From the NCBI GenBank assembly GCA_964059195.1, contig CAXKWD010000002.1, positions 154,459,042 to 154,523,041 of the forward strand: a DNA stretch of 64,000 nt, written 5' to 3'. Numbering within the stretch: position 1 is the stretch's first letter; the number at the start of each line of letters is the position of its first letter. Below the pieces are notes generated by a model, which was not told the origin of the DNA, made no database searches, and was given only the letters and a program-made list of their open reading frames with translations. Source of the stretch: Ectobius pallidus (Eukaryota; Arthropoda; Insecta; Blattodea; Ectobiidae). Positions 33,187 through 43,205 of the stretch are shown piece by piece. A program made the translations under genes and the position numbers.

Positions 33187-34400
33187 GTTACTTCAAAAAA
33201 AAGAATTCTAAAAAAGGAATATTATGAGAAGTGTCTAAAAAAAACTAATGGTAATCCAAAACAATTTTGGAAAGAGGTTAATAAAATACTAAGCAATTCT
33301 TCTGATCCGAATATTACTAATGAAGCTATAGAACTTTATGGAGGAATAAACTATCAGGGAAAAGATGTTCCTCAAATATTTAATGAATACTTTGTAATTA
33401 TAGGATCTACATTAGCTGAATCGATTCATTGCAATAACATATTAAATATTGAAAAACAATACAATGAAAGGAATTCATTTTTCATTGCACCAGTTATGGA
33501 AATTGAAATTAAAAATTTAATTTCTAACTTGAAAAACAAATGTAATATAACTAAAGATGAATTAACAAACGTTTTCTTTAAAAAATGTATGCAGTCCATT
33601 AGTAGGTATATTGCAGATTTTATAAATTATTCGTTTAAAATAGGAGCAGTCCCTAAAAAATGTAAAATTTCACGTGTAATCCCAGTATTTAAAAATGGTG
33701 ATAGAAACAATCTAAACAATTATCGGCCCATTTCAATTTTACCAGTAATATCAAAGATTTTAGAGAAATGTATGAAGAAAAGGTTAACATCGTACCTTGA
33801 AAAAATAGATTTTCTATATAAATTCCAATATGGGTTTCGTAAATCTTCCTCAACTTTAAATGCTGCGGTAGATTTTATTATTCAAGTTGAAGAAGCTTTA
33901 GACAAAAATAAGTTTGCAAGTGGACTTTTTTTAGATCTACGAAAAGCTTTTGACACAGTTAATCATTTAATTCTACTGGAAAAACTAGAAGCGGTTGGTA
34001 TTAGAGGTTTAGCATTAAATTGGTTCCAAAGTTATATGAGTTATAGAACACAGTATGTTACTGTGAATGGTTTTGATAGTGATTCTATTCCAATAAATTA
34101 TGGAGTTCCACAAGGATCTGTTTTAGGACCATTGCTTTTCTTAATTTATATTAATGACGTGAGCAAAATAAATCTGAATGGTACAGTCACAATGTTTGCA
34201 GATGATACAACCATATTTTATGTAGACGATACTATTGATGCCATAATGAATAATATGCAAAAAGACCTCAAAATCTTAGAAAAATGGTTAGCGTCCAATA
34301 AATTATCACTAAATGCTCAAAAGACAGTATTTATGATATTTCATAAACCTTCAGTCATTCTAAACATTAATTCTGCAATTACAATAAATGATGTACCGGT
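33187..34400 (+). pseudogene. ORF2 reverse transcriptase, 5' part
   Basis: It is in frame with the endonuclease after the TAG. RT blocks: SRVIPVFKNGDRNNLNNYRP, YGFRKSSSTLNA, GLFLDLRKAFDTVNH (catalytic Asp), GVPQGSVLGPLLFLIYINDV and the FADD active site (TMFADDTTIFYVDD, about 34197). It is cut at 34400 by the hAT-type element; the C-terminal part is at 35874-36495. Confidence 0.88.
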
Positions 34401-34841
34401 CAGAGGTGTACAAATCTCGATTTTAGCTTGCCCAAACCCGCTTGAACGCCAGGCAAGCAAGTTGCCAGCGTCATAGCTAGGAAGCAGGCAGGTTTCTTTA
34501 AGCCTGATGGGTCAGGTCAAACCCAGCCTAGGCAAGTCAGAATAAGCTTGCGACATTCCTATCAGCTAAACAACTGTAGTTGCTGAGTGTAGGTAATACT
34601 TTCTTGCTTTTCTACATGCTGGTAGAAGAAATTCACCATGCAGATAAATAAAAGGTGGATAAAGTATTAAAAATCGTTTTAGCGTCTTAACACAATTATT
34701 ATTTTTATTATTAGGTAGATTTCGAAGAAAAATCTACCTAATGACTTTCAAAAAATTCATTCATATCGTTACGTTTCATGCATCCCTAAGTACGAAACCA
34801 CCGCCTGTTAAAAAAATTGTGATATTTATATTTATATACAG

Positions 34842-34890
<49 letters not shown>

Positions 34891-35865
34891 GCCTATATAT
34901 CTTTACACGCTAGCGGCCGTAATTTTCAAGATATTTGAATCAAATTTTATTATGTTATTTCTAGGCCCAATAGTTCAGACAAGTTCGTTAATGAGCAAAA
35001 TTGGCCTAAGGGGGTGGTCGGGGAGGGGGTTGAAATTTTAAAACATTTATATCTCGGCCCCTATGAAGTATAGAGGGAAACTTTGATTGAATAAATTAGA
35101 GTACTCCTTATGGAGTTCACAGTGACACCAACGATTCGGGGGTTTTGGGAGTATGAGTGGGGGTGGGGGTATGGGGATGGAAATTCGAAATTTTCGAAAC
35201 TAAGTCTTGTGGGGTATCGTTGAAAAGCTCTTGATGAGTACTCTACAAATCAAAAACTAGTTTCTTGATAGTTCTCATATAAGGCGAGATTTGAATGTTT
35301 TAAAAAGTTCTCTTTCCTCTTTTTTGCAGTTATTATTGCGGGTTTGTCATGCCAAGGCTAAAGAAGAAGAGTGCTACGGCAGCGACAGTAAATTAAAACA
35401 AAAGCACTTCGAAATCTACCTCAGCTTGTAGGCTTGCCTAAAGGGATTTTTGTTATTGTTATTAATGATTTTATGATGTTTTCTCGAAAATGTTTGAAAA
35501 TTTTTCCCATGCCGGACTAGTACTACCTTTGTTCATTGATAATTCAAACTGTCCACATTTTAGTTTCTCCTCGGCTTCCTTCAGGGTAAAATTCTCTAAA
35601 CACATCTGAAGTTCCTCAACTACGTAACTGCACGACTTACCAGTGCACTGCTATACCCAGTTTCATATTCTTTCCGCCAGGCCTTGCAGTTTCCTTAGGT
35701 CCTGTGCAACCCATCAGGTTATGAAGAGCTTGTGACTCATAGGGACAGTATTTCTTATCATCCTTGTAATCTGGCTTGCTTTCAAGTCAAGCAAGTTAAA
35801 AGCTGTGACTGGTTGCAGAATTTCAAAGGGGCAGGCAAGCTAAAATCAGAATATGTACACCTCTA
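34401..35865. mobile_element. Non-autonomous hAT-type element (1465 bp)
   Basis: An 8-bp target duplication GTACCGGT flanks it (34393-34400 and 35866-35873). Terminal inverted repeats: left CAGAGGTGTACAAATCTCGA, right (reverse complement) TAGAGGTGTACATATTCTGA; both continue TTTTAGCTTGCC. The 8-bp duplication and AGAGGTGTA ends are typical of hAT elements. No transposase is encoded. It contains a (TA)n run (about 34845-34892) and an inner inverted-repeat insert. Confidence 0.9.
34713..35422. repeat. Inner inverted-repeat segment within the hAT-type element
   Basis: AGGTAGATTTCGAAG (34713-34727) and its exact reverse complement CTTCGAAATCTACCT (35408-35422) bound about 710 bases. The left end also forms a local hairpin with AAATCTACCT shortly inward. 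It may be a nested MITE. No convincing target duplication was seen, and no ORF of note lies inside. Confidence 0.5.
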
Positions 35866-35873
35866 GTACCGGT

Positions 35874-36495
35874 ACCTATACAGCAGGTATCAAATGCAAA
35901 GTATTTAGGTTTAATAATAGATGAACATTTAAACTGGGATATGCATATTTTAAGCCTTTGTAGTAAAATTGCGCCGATAATTGGAGTATTACGACGACTG
36001 GGTGGAATATTATCACATTCTAGTATGAGATCTCTTTATTATTCCCTTGTACACTCTTACATATTGTATATGGTATTTATTTGGGGACGTTCAAAAAAGA
36101 AGTATTTGCATAAGATAATAATTCTTCAAAATAGGGCTGTAAGAAATCTTTTAGGCTGTCATTACTTAACACCAGTCAAAGTATTATATGAGCAATCAGG
36201 AATTCTTCCATTAGAATTAATCATAAAGTATAGTGCTGCAATCTTTATATATAAAGTAGTAAACAGACATGTTCATAATAACATTGCATTGCGTTTTCTT
36301 GAAAATGTGCATTCTTATGGCACGAGAAACAAATCAAATATTTTCGTCACGCATTCTGAATTGGTTACATATGGATTAAGGGGAGTGAAAAATTATCTTG
36401 CAAATCTTTTTAATGAAATTCCACTGGAAATAAGATCTGTAAAAAACTTAAATAGTTTCAAAAAAAAGTTGAAGATTTTTCTATTAAATGATTAA
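35874..36495 (+). pseudogene. ORF2 reverse transcriptase, C-terminal part
   Basis: It resumes after the GTACCGGT duplication with SNAKYLGLIIDEHLNWDMHI, then VHSYILYMVFIWGRSKKKYLH and LQNRAVRNLLGCHYLTPVKV, the usual C-terminal region of CR1/Jockey-group ORF2. It ends FLLND-TAA at 36493. No frameshift is visible in this piece. Confidence 0.88.
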
Positions 36496-36628
36496 GTGAA
36501 CAATATTTCTATTATACTTACTGTATTTGTGTAAATTATTGTAACAATTTTATTATAATAACTTTGAATTTTGTCATCCTTGTAATACTGTCCCTTAATG
36601 TGAGCAATTGGCTCGTTGGGACCTTTTG

Positions 36629-36662
36629 TTAAATAAATAAATAAATAAATAAAATAAAATAA
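36629..36662 (+). repeat. (TAAA)n tail of the PHD non-LTR element
   Basis: TAAATAAATAAATAAATAAA-type run ending the 3' untranslated region of the element, directly before PLE-2 sequence resumes. Confidence 0.8.
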
Positions 36663-36663
36663 A

Positions 36664-37148
36664 CTAAGGTTGTAAGAATAAAACCAGAAAATGTTGAACA
36701 GAAACAAAAAAATGTCGTTTATAAAATACCATGTTCATGTGAAAGAAGTTATAGAGGACAAACCTCGAGGCCGGTTAACATAAGAATAGAAGAACACATA
36801 AAAAAAGTACAAAACAAAGATCCCTATGTATCAAAATTATGTGAACATATACTACAAACAGGACATAGTATTAATTGGGACAAATCATGTATTGTTTATA
36901 AAGAAACGGATTGGAAAAAAAGAAATATAGCAGAATCTCTGTTCATGGCCATGGAATCATCACCAATATCTAAACCGTCTATTGAAATAAATCAGGCTTA
37001 TCTTAAACTAGTTGACGAAGAAATTAAAGAGGCTAATAGCAAAAGTAAAGTTGTATCAACAACCATGGAAAAGAATAAGAATAAGAACATCCACCCCCCT
37101 CCACTTTCAACTTCAAATGATGCACCAAACAGCCACAGTCAAGTTTAG
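36664..37148 (+). pseudogene. PLE-2 GIY-YIG nuclease region
   Basis: Coding resumes VRIKPENVEQKQKNVVYKIP and reads the GIY-YIG motif as CSCERSYRGQTSRPVNIRIEEH, so the second half is YRG in place of the usual YIG. It continues to a Ser/Pro/Asn-rich tail ending at 37146-37148. The nuclease frame is open from about 36670, though the upstream RT is broken. It is the 3' half of the PLE split by the non-LTR insertion at 31072-36662. Confidence 0.82.
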
Positions 37149-38224
37149 ACGTTCACAAAGACTTTGCGACCGAACATCTCGCCGCTAATATTCACTTGAA
37201 AACGCAAGACGTTCTTCTTGTCTCGTGAAACGTTGTGATGTGATTCCTGTTGTGAAGTTGCAATTTTTAGTGTTTTATATAATGTGTGTGTTTTATTATT
37301 TTATTAAGAAGACGAAGGCTTCACACAAGATTAAGCAACTATTGACAACGGCTTCACAAAGGGATCAACAAACATTGGTGAGTGTTGCCCAATAATCTAT
37401 TTACAGTACCAACATCTTAAACAAAGAATTGCAGTTCAAATCACATGCACTCTATACACAATCATTCAAAAATGTCTTCCTAGCCACAATGGTGGCATCA
37501 TGGGAGTCAGTTGCTGAATATGGCCGCTCCACGCGGTTGAAAGCGCTAAACAAGGTAATTAGCATTGCCATACCATAGTAGTGAGTGTCAGTGAAAAAAG
37601 CTATATGCTCTAAATGAATCATTAAGTTATTACATCACTACAAAATGGACAAAACACAAGAGAAATAATTTCCGTAAATCAATAACGGCTGCAGAAGGGT
37701 AAGTGTTATCCAACAGGAGGGAGAGCCTTTAATACTTTCTATAAGAATATTTAAAGGAACCAACCTGAACAGTTACCTAATGTCCCATCCCAGACCTTCT
37801 CGTGGTGCAGCTGTTAGTAATCATGTTTTACGTTATGAACGAACGGGAGGGGCTACTCATCAAATAGCACTGGTCAGCTTGATGAGTTAATGACTGAATC
37901 TGGTATTCTTCCTTTCCTGCCATAATGGTCCTAATTACCAGATTCCCTCTTTTACTCTCCTATCCAATCTCACTTGATTGACCTCTTGTTTTCTTCGACT
38001 CCGAGGGTATTAGAGTACTCGAGGCCTAGGGAATCATCTCACCTTTTCTATTACTTTGTAATAACTCTTGACGGGGTAATGTTGTCTGCGTCTGTGACAC
38101 TCTTCAAGTCACACGTGCCCCATGGGTAGTACCAAATAGACAACTGATATGGTAAGATGCTTCCCAAGGGAAATAACTCCGGAGGTAAAAAGGCCCCCAT
38201 TCGGATCTCCGAGAGGGGACCACT
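37149..38224. other. PLE-2 3' flank and probable 5' region of element A
   Basis: No domain-bearing ORF was found. From about 37780 the sequence (CCAGACCTTCTCGTGGTGCA, ACGAACGGGAGGGGCTACTC) looks like the 5' untranslated region of a non-LTR element leading into the endonuclease frame at 38225; that link is inference. The boundary with the PLE is not visible. Confidence 0.45.
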
Positions 38225-38616
38225 TTGGGAGAAAAGAGAATAAGACCACAGAGGCATGAAATAAGCACACTGCATTGGGATATAGGAGGCATGTCTCAGT
38301 CTAAGAAGAGGGAAATAGACAAAATAGTAACAGAACAAAACATAGACTGCTTTATAATAACCGAATCCAACATAAGCCCAGAAACTGAGAAATTTTATAA
38401 CTTTAAAAACTACTGCATAAAAAACCTATACTAGTCCAGACAAATGGCCAGCAGCATCACGGTAGGAATTAAACAAGGAATAACAGCAAAGGTAGAAATA
38501 ATTAAGGAGATGAATGCACTAGATACATCAGAAATCATTGAAATAAACCTCTGGAAAAACCAACAACAATTCCATATCTATGGAATATATAGGACACCCA
38601 ACAATAAAAACCTAAA
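38225..38616 (+). pseudogene. Element A endonuclease, N-terminal part
   Basis: It reads HWDIGGMSQSKKREIDKIV and DCFIITESNISPETEKF (catalytic Glu position), then a TAG at 38432. It resumes SRQMASSITVGIKQGI and QFHIYGIYRTPNNK before the (AAT)n tail of the inserted minus-strand element. It is the start of ORF2 of a non-LTR element (I/Jockey-like; clade not determined) that continues at 43206. Confidence 0.75.
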
Positions 38617-39240
38617 TAATAATAATAATAATAATAATAATATTTATTCACCATTAGGGATTACAAGAATCCAAAGGCTTCGTCATACTTAAGAACTAAA
38701 AAAAAATATTAAACAAAACATACCTATACATACAGTACACACTCATACAAATGCAGACATTAGAACAAAATAATACAGAGTACAATAAGACACGGACATT
38801 TAGAATTTTACTTGTGATTCAATTTTGACTTATAGAAATGGAGAGGAAAAGAGAAAGAGGAGAGATTAGGAGAAATCACGTAGCTCCAATTACTCCATAA
38901 ATTATTATCCAGTAAAAATAAATTTATAGAGTCAGTAAATTGGCGGAGATGAAATCTTGAGTACTATAGAAAACATGCTCCATAAGAAGATTTCTCACTT
39001 TGGTTTTGAAAAGTTTTGGACTGGTGTGCTTAAAAGAGTGGGGAAGTTTATTGTACAGAATTAGACCCGTGTGATTGATGAATTTTAAACTTCTGGAGGT
39101 TCGGTGGGATGTGAGGTGAAAATCATTAATTCCTCGCGTGTCGTGGTTATGGTGATGGGAGTTCTTTGGAAATTTCGGTTTGTTTGAATGTATGAAGCAG
39201 ACAGTCTCTAGAATGAAGATGCAAGGGACAGGAAGAATAT

Positions 39241-40704
39241 TTAATTTTTGAAAAGAGGCTTGGTATGATTGCGGTTGGAAACATGCATAATAATTTTGAT
39301 AATCCTCTTCTGGAGTTTGAATATCCGAGTTAGATTGGGAGAGGTTCCCCAGAAAGGGATGCCATAGGAAATTACAGAGTTGATATTGCCGAAATAAAGA
39401 GTACGGAGCAGTTCAATATTACAGAATCTACTTAAAATTCTCAAAGCATAAGTGATTTTACATTCTTTTTCAGCGAGGTGGGAGATATGTGTATTCCAGG
39501 ATGACTTGGAGTCAACCCAAATACCCAGGAATTTAGAGGAAACAACTTCTTTTAAGCAAACATTATTAAACATAATTTGTAAGTTTGCTAGGGAGAAAGG
39601 GCAAAAATTTATGTAATTAGTTTTGGAAATATTGAGGTGCAGTCTATTGTAATTTTGCCAAACCTGGAGATTTTCCAAAGTTTTGTTAGCTTTAGCTTGA
39701 AGCTGAGCGCTGTCTATATCAGAAATTAGGATGTTGGTGTCGTCAGCATAAAGAATGTTCTTGGAGAGCGGTAGATAAGCCGGGAGGTCGTTGATGTAAA
39801 TAAGGAAAAGTAGTGGGCCCAACAAGGATCCTTGAGGGACACCGCAATTCACCTGCAGAAGGTCTGAATTCTGGGAGTCGATTTGGACCATTTGCCGTCT
39901 ATTACTCAAATAAGAGGAAAACCAGGCATTTGTGGTTCCTCTAATACCATAATTATTCAATTTTTCAAGGAGGATGCTGTGGTTTACTACATCAAAAGCT
40001 TTAGTTTGGTCGAGGAAGATACCAATTGTGGGATTTTTATTATCAAGGGCCGAGAGGAGGTGTTCAGAAAAGGAGTAAAGGGCATCATTGATAGACTTAT
40101 TTTTTCTAAAGCCAAATTGTGAATGGGATAATACTTCATGTTTATTTAGGAAGGTCATTACTCTATTGAACATGGCTTTTTCAAGAATTTTTGATATAGC
40201 TGATAGGAGAGAGATAGGTCTATAATTTTCTACATTGTCTTTCTTTCCCTTCTTGAATACAGGGACTACTCTCGCTTTCTTAAACGCATCAGGGAAATAA
40301 CCGGTTGATAAAGAAGCGTTGACAAAGTCAGTTATTGGGTCGAGTAAATAGGGACATTGCTTTATTAAAGACATTGGAATGCCGTCAGGTCCTGAAGAGA
40401 TTTTGTTCTTGAAACCACAAATGATTATACTTATTTCTTCCGAGCTAACAGGACTCAGAAAGATACCGTAGTATTGTTGACTGATTTGTCCTTAGTAACT
40501 ACGGTAGCAGGACTTTTATTTGAATTAAGGTTTTAGGCGATATTCACAAAATATGAGTTAAATGTGTTAGCGATGTCAAGGGGGTTTTCAATAATATCAT
40601 TATTCATACTCAATTTGATATGTTCACGATTGTTATCCTTGTGTTGGATTTCTTTTTTAATGATGTCCCAAATGGCTTTACCCTTGTTCGAAGCCGCATT
40701 AATT
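39241..40704 (-). pseudogene. CR1-like ORF2 reverse transcriptase
   Basis: The frame is entered after a slip in an A9 run near 40720 and meets a TAA near 40534. From 40374 it is open to the stop at 39241. RT motifs: ARVVPVFKKGKKDNVENYRP, FGFRKNKSINDAL, IGIFLDQTKAFDVVNHSILL (Asp), CGVPQGSLLGPLLFLIYIND and the active site ILYADDTNILI. The C-terminal region reads KFLGIWVDSKSSWNTHI. Two lesions separate it from the endonuclease. Confidence 0.88.
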
Positions 40705-41817
40705 TTATTTGAAATGGCAGTTTTTTTTTGCTTGTAGAATTACCTTTTTTAAAATCTTAGAGTATTCATTGATATAGTTTCGGAAAGATGGATCGGAAAT
40801 GGTCTTACTGATTCGCCAGAGCCATCTCTTCCTCCGGCAGGACGTGATTATACCCTTTGAGAGCCACTTTTTATCGTGGTAACATCTATTAGAAGTTGTA
40901 TGGATTTTAAGTAAGGGAAAGGCAATGTTGAGGTAATGGGTGATAGAATTAGTCAAATTAATAGCTTTCTCCTCAGCACTTGAATTATTGAGTATGTCCA
41001 ACCAAGATTCATTGGACAGTAAGAAGTTAAAATAATTTGTATTTTCAGGAGAGAAAAACCTTTTCCATGAGATTATTTTGTCATTGGTACTGCTAGCATC
41101 CTGGATCATTGCAGAATTTAAAGAGAATTTCAGGAAGACTGCATTATGGTCAGATAGGCCAAGATCAGTAGTAAAGCACGAAGAGGAGAATACATCTTTG
41201 TCTAATATTATTTGATCAATGCAAGTTTGAGAGTGATAGGTAATGTGAGTGGGTGCATCAATCAGGGCTGAAAGGTTGAAAGTTTGAAGAAGTTGGATTA
41301 GGTCGGTTTTAGAGGGGGAGCAATCCAGCAGATTTATGTTTAGGTCACCACAGATTATTATGGGGATGTCATCCTTTTTTAGATAATCTATCAGTGATTC
41401 AAGCTTATTTAGAAATAAGATTGGAGAAAATTTAGGTGACCTATATATACAGATAATAATTAATCTAACAGAAAGCCAAGTTAGTTCAATAACAGCATGC
41501 TCAAGTATTCTATCCTCGTTAAAGCAAGTAGTGTGGGTTTTTTGATTGAATTGAAGGCCCAGGTTATTTCTCATAAAAATGGCTACATCTCCGTTTTTAT
41601 GAGAGGTACGGCAGTAGAAATCAGCTAGAGAGAAGTTAATTACATTTACAAGGGAGATCTCATTCTTATGGAGCCAGAGTTCAGTTAAACATAAGATGTT
41701 GATGTAAGAAAGCACAGATTGTAGTAGGATATTTAGCTCATCGATTTTTGAACTTAAACCCTGGATGTTTAGATGCATTAATGTTAAGTTAGGCGGTCCA
41801 GAATGTTTGTTGGGCAC
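40705..41817 (-). CDS. CR1-like ORF2 endonuclease domain, frameshifted at its end
   Basis: This is an apurinic-like endonuclease: MHLNIQGLSSKIDELNILL, LCLTELWLHKNE (Glu), ICIYRSPKFSP, IIICGDLNINLL, TCIDQIILDKDV and GLSDHNAVFLKF (Asp-His). It overlaps the 3' end of ORF1 by 34 bases in another frame. After the linker (KKWLSKGIITSCRRKRWLWR) the frame ends in QAKKNCHFK-stop, a slip in the A9 run; the true ORF2 continues in the adjacent frame toward the RT. Confidence 0.85.
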   Translation of the reverse strand: MPNKHSGPPNLTLMHLNIQGLSSKIDELNILLQSVLSYINILCLTELWLHKNEISLVNVINFSLADFYCRTSHKNGDVAIFMRNNLGLQFNQKTHTTCFNEDRILEHAVIELTWLSVRLIIICIYRSPKFSPILFLNKLESLIDYLKKDDIPIIICGDLNINLLDCSPSKTDLIQLLQTFNLSALIDAPTHITYHSQTCIDQIILDKDVFSSSCFTTDLGLSDHNAVFLKFSLNSAMIQDASSTNDKIISWKRFFSPENTNYFNFLLSNESWLDILNNSSAEEKAINLTNSITHYLNIAFPLLKIHTTSNRCYHDKKWLSKGIITSCRRKRWLWRISKTISDPSFRNYINEYSKILKKVILQAKKNCHFK

Positions 41818-43166
41818 AAAAAATCTTTTAGATGAGATGGCGGCCTGCTGACTCGAACAGTTCTGGAGATGCCGGGTTCAACAGCAATAATTCCTGGAGG
41901 CTGATTTTCAGACTTTGTGGATGAGGGTGATGATTCCAAACTAGGAGATGAATTTGGGAGGCTAAGATGTGTCGTTAGTTCATTTGCCTGAGAGCATATT
42001 CCAGGCTTTGTGGGTTGAGGTGTTGAATCCGTTTGTTGAATTGAGGTTGAATTTACAGGTGAATCCTCACAGATTGAGTCAATACTCCCATTTGGTGATA
42101 ACATACAGTTGTCTTGGTGGTCTAAGGGCTGCTTCGTCTCAGACTCCTTAATGAGTGGGGTAGTCTTAATTTGTTGGATATGAATAGGTTTTGAGGACAA
42201 GTTAGCCTTAGTGATGGATACTGGAAGACTGTAGCTAGTGTTCTGCATCGGAATACTTTTTTCAATGCGTTGACAATTTGCTCTGGTAAACAATACTTGT
42301 TTGGCAAATTGTTCTGTTAGTAGATCTTTCCCAATAGAGTTGAGATGCTGGCCGTCTTGTGTAAAGTGATGTCTCCTGAGTGCAGATCCATGGAGGACAT
42401 CTATACTAGGGAAGCGGAGAGAAATTTTGTTGATCCCTCTATTTATAGTTTGTATTTTTGCATGGGCAGGAGAGTTGAGAGGCAGGTCATGTCTGGGAGG
42501 TAATTCAGCTACAGTGACATTTCCTTTAATGGTATGTGCAAATGACAGGATTTTGCTGACTGTATTGATAGCGGTGTCATCAATGTCATTTGATCCAGTC
42601 ATGATTATAAGGTGATCCTCGCTCTGCAAATTGACTTGGGTATTCAGAACATCCCTTGTCATGGCTCCGGGTTTAATAACACTGCAAACTTCAAAATCAG
42701 AGGTTAATTTGTTTGATAGTCTTTCGGCAATGCCACGTCCATGACTGTCCGCTAGCAATATAACTTTCTTCTTTCCGTAGCCAATTTTCTTTCTTTGTTG
42801 TTGAAATTTGTTGAGAATTTGGCCAGAGTTGTTAGCTTTACTATTAAGTTTAGGGTTGATTGAAGATTCAGGTTTCGTTCTGTCGTCTTTTGGAGCAAAC
42901 GCTGCATAGCGATTGGCTGTCACAAAGCTATGAGTCGGTAATGATGGCCAAACGGATGGGGATTTGTGAGTATTTACTCTCCAGTTATCGTTTTGACAAG
43001 ATCTTAATTTATCCTTCAGAGCATTGTTCTCCCATTGAAGTTGCCAAATGGTCTTGTTCGCCTCTTCTAGGTCCTTAGTAAGGACGTTGATGATGGTGTT
43101 CAAGGAGCGATTGTTTAACACGGCATCATCTCTAAGATCATGAGAGTTTGGATTTAAGAGATCCAT
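41784..43166 (-). CDS. CR1-like ORF1 protein with SGNH/GDSL esterase domain
   Basis: I chose the Met at 43166 (MDLLNPNSHDLRDD); the in-frame Met at 43235 is preceded by hydrophobic leader-like sequence from the flank. An N-terminal coiled coil reads LTKDLEEANKTIWQLQWENN (about residues 28-55). The SGNH hydrolase blocks are VILLADSHGRGI (nucleophile Ser, about residue 145), MTGSNDIDD (Asn) and FTQDGQHLNSIGKDLL (Asp-His). All four catalytic positions are present. ORF1 esterases are known in the CR1 group; their role in retrotransposition is not settled. The tail is Ser/Pro-rich. 460 codons, no lesion. Confidence 0.88.
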   Translation of the reverse strand: MDLLNPNSHDLRDDAVLNNRSLNTIINVLTKDLEEANKTIWQLQWENNALKDKLRSCQNDNWRVNTHKSPSVWPSLPTHSFVTANRYAAFAPKDDRTKPESSINPKLNSKANNSGQILNKFQQQRKKIGYGKKKVILLADSHGRGIAERLSNKLTSDFEVCSVIKPGAMTRDVLNTQVNLQSEDHLIIMTGSNDIDDTAINTVSKILSFAHTIKGNVTVAELPPRHDLPLNSPAHAKIQTINRGINKISLRFPSIDVLHGSALRRHHFTQDGQHLNSIGKDLLTEQFAKQVLFTRANCQRIEKSIPMQNTSYSLPVSITKANLSSKPIHIQQIKTTPLIKESETKQPLDHQDNCMLSPNGSIDSICEDSPVNSTSIQQTDSTPQPTKPGICSQANELTTHLSLPNSSPSLESSPSSTKSENQPPGIIAVEPGISRTVRVSRPPSHLKDFLCPTNILDRLT

Positions 43167-43205
43167 GTTGGAAATATAATCTGGACATAATAAAAGCAGA
43201 AAAAA

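Larger units (their letters stand above)
31072..36662 (+). mobile_element. PHD-finger non-LTR retrotransposon (CR1/Jockey group) inside PLE-2
   Basis: Two-ORF layout: ORF1 with PHD finger and RRM-like domain, ORF2 with AP-like endonuclease and RT, and a 3' end in a (TAAA)n run (about 36629-36662). It interrupts PLE-2 between the RT thumb-side region and the GIY-YIG domain. ORF2 has one internal stop (33184) and a hAT-type insertion (34401-35865). No target duplication could be fixed because the tail and target are both A-rich. Confidence 0.85.
38617..43205 (-). mobile_element. CR1-like non-LTR retrotransposon with esterase ORF1
   Basis: It lies on the minus strand within element A's endonuclease. 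The 3' end is an ATT run on the minus strand (38617-38645), then a 3' UTR, ORF2 (39241-41817) and ORF1 (41784-43166), with a short 5' leader. The two-ORF order, esterase ORF1 and microsatellite tail are those of the CR1 group. Exact ends are hidden by A/T-rich target sequence, so the target duplication is not defined. Confidence 0.85.
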
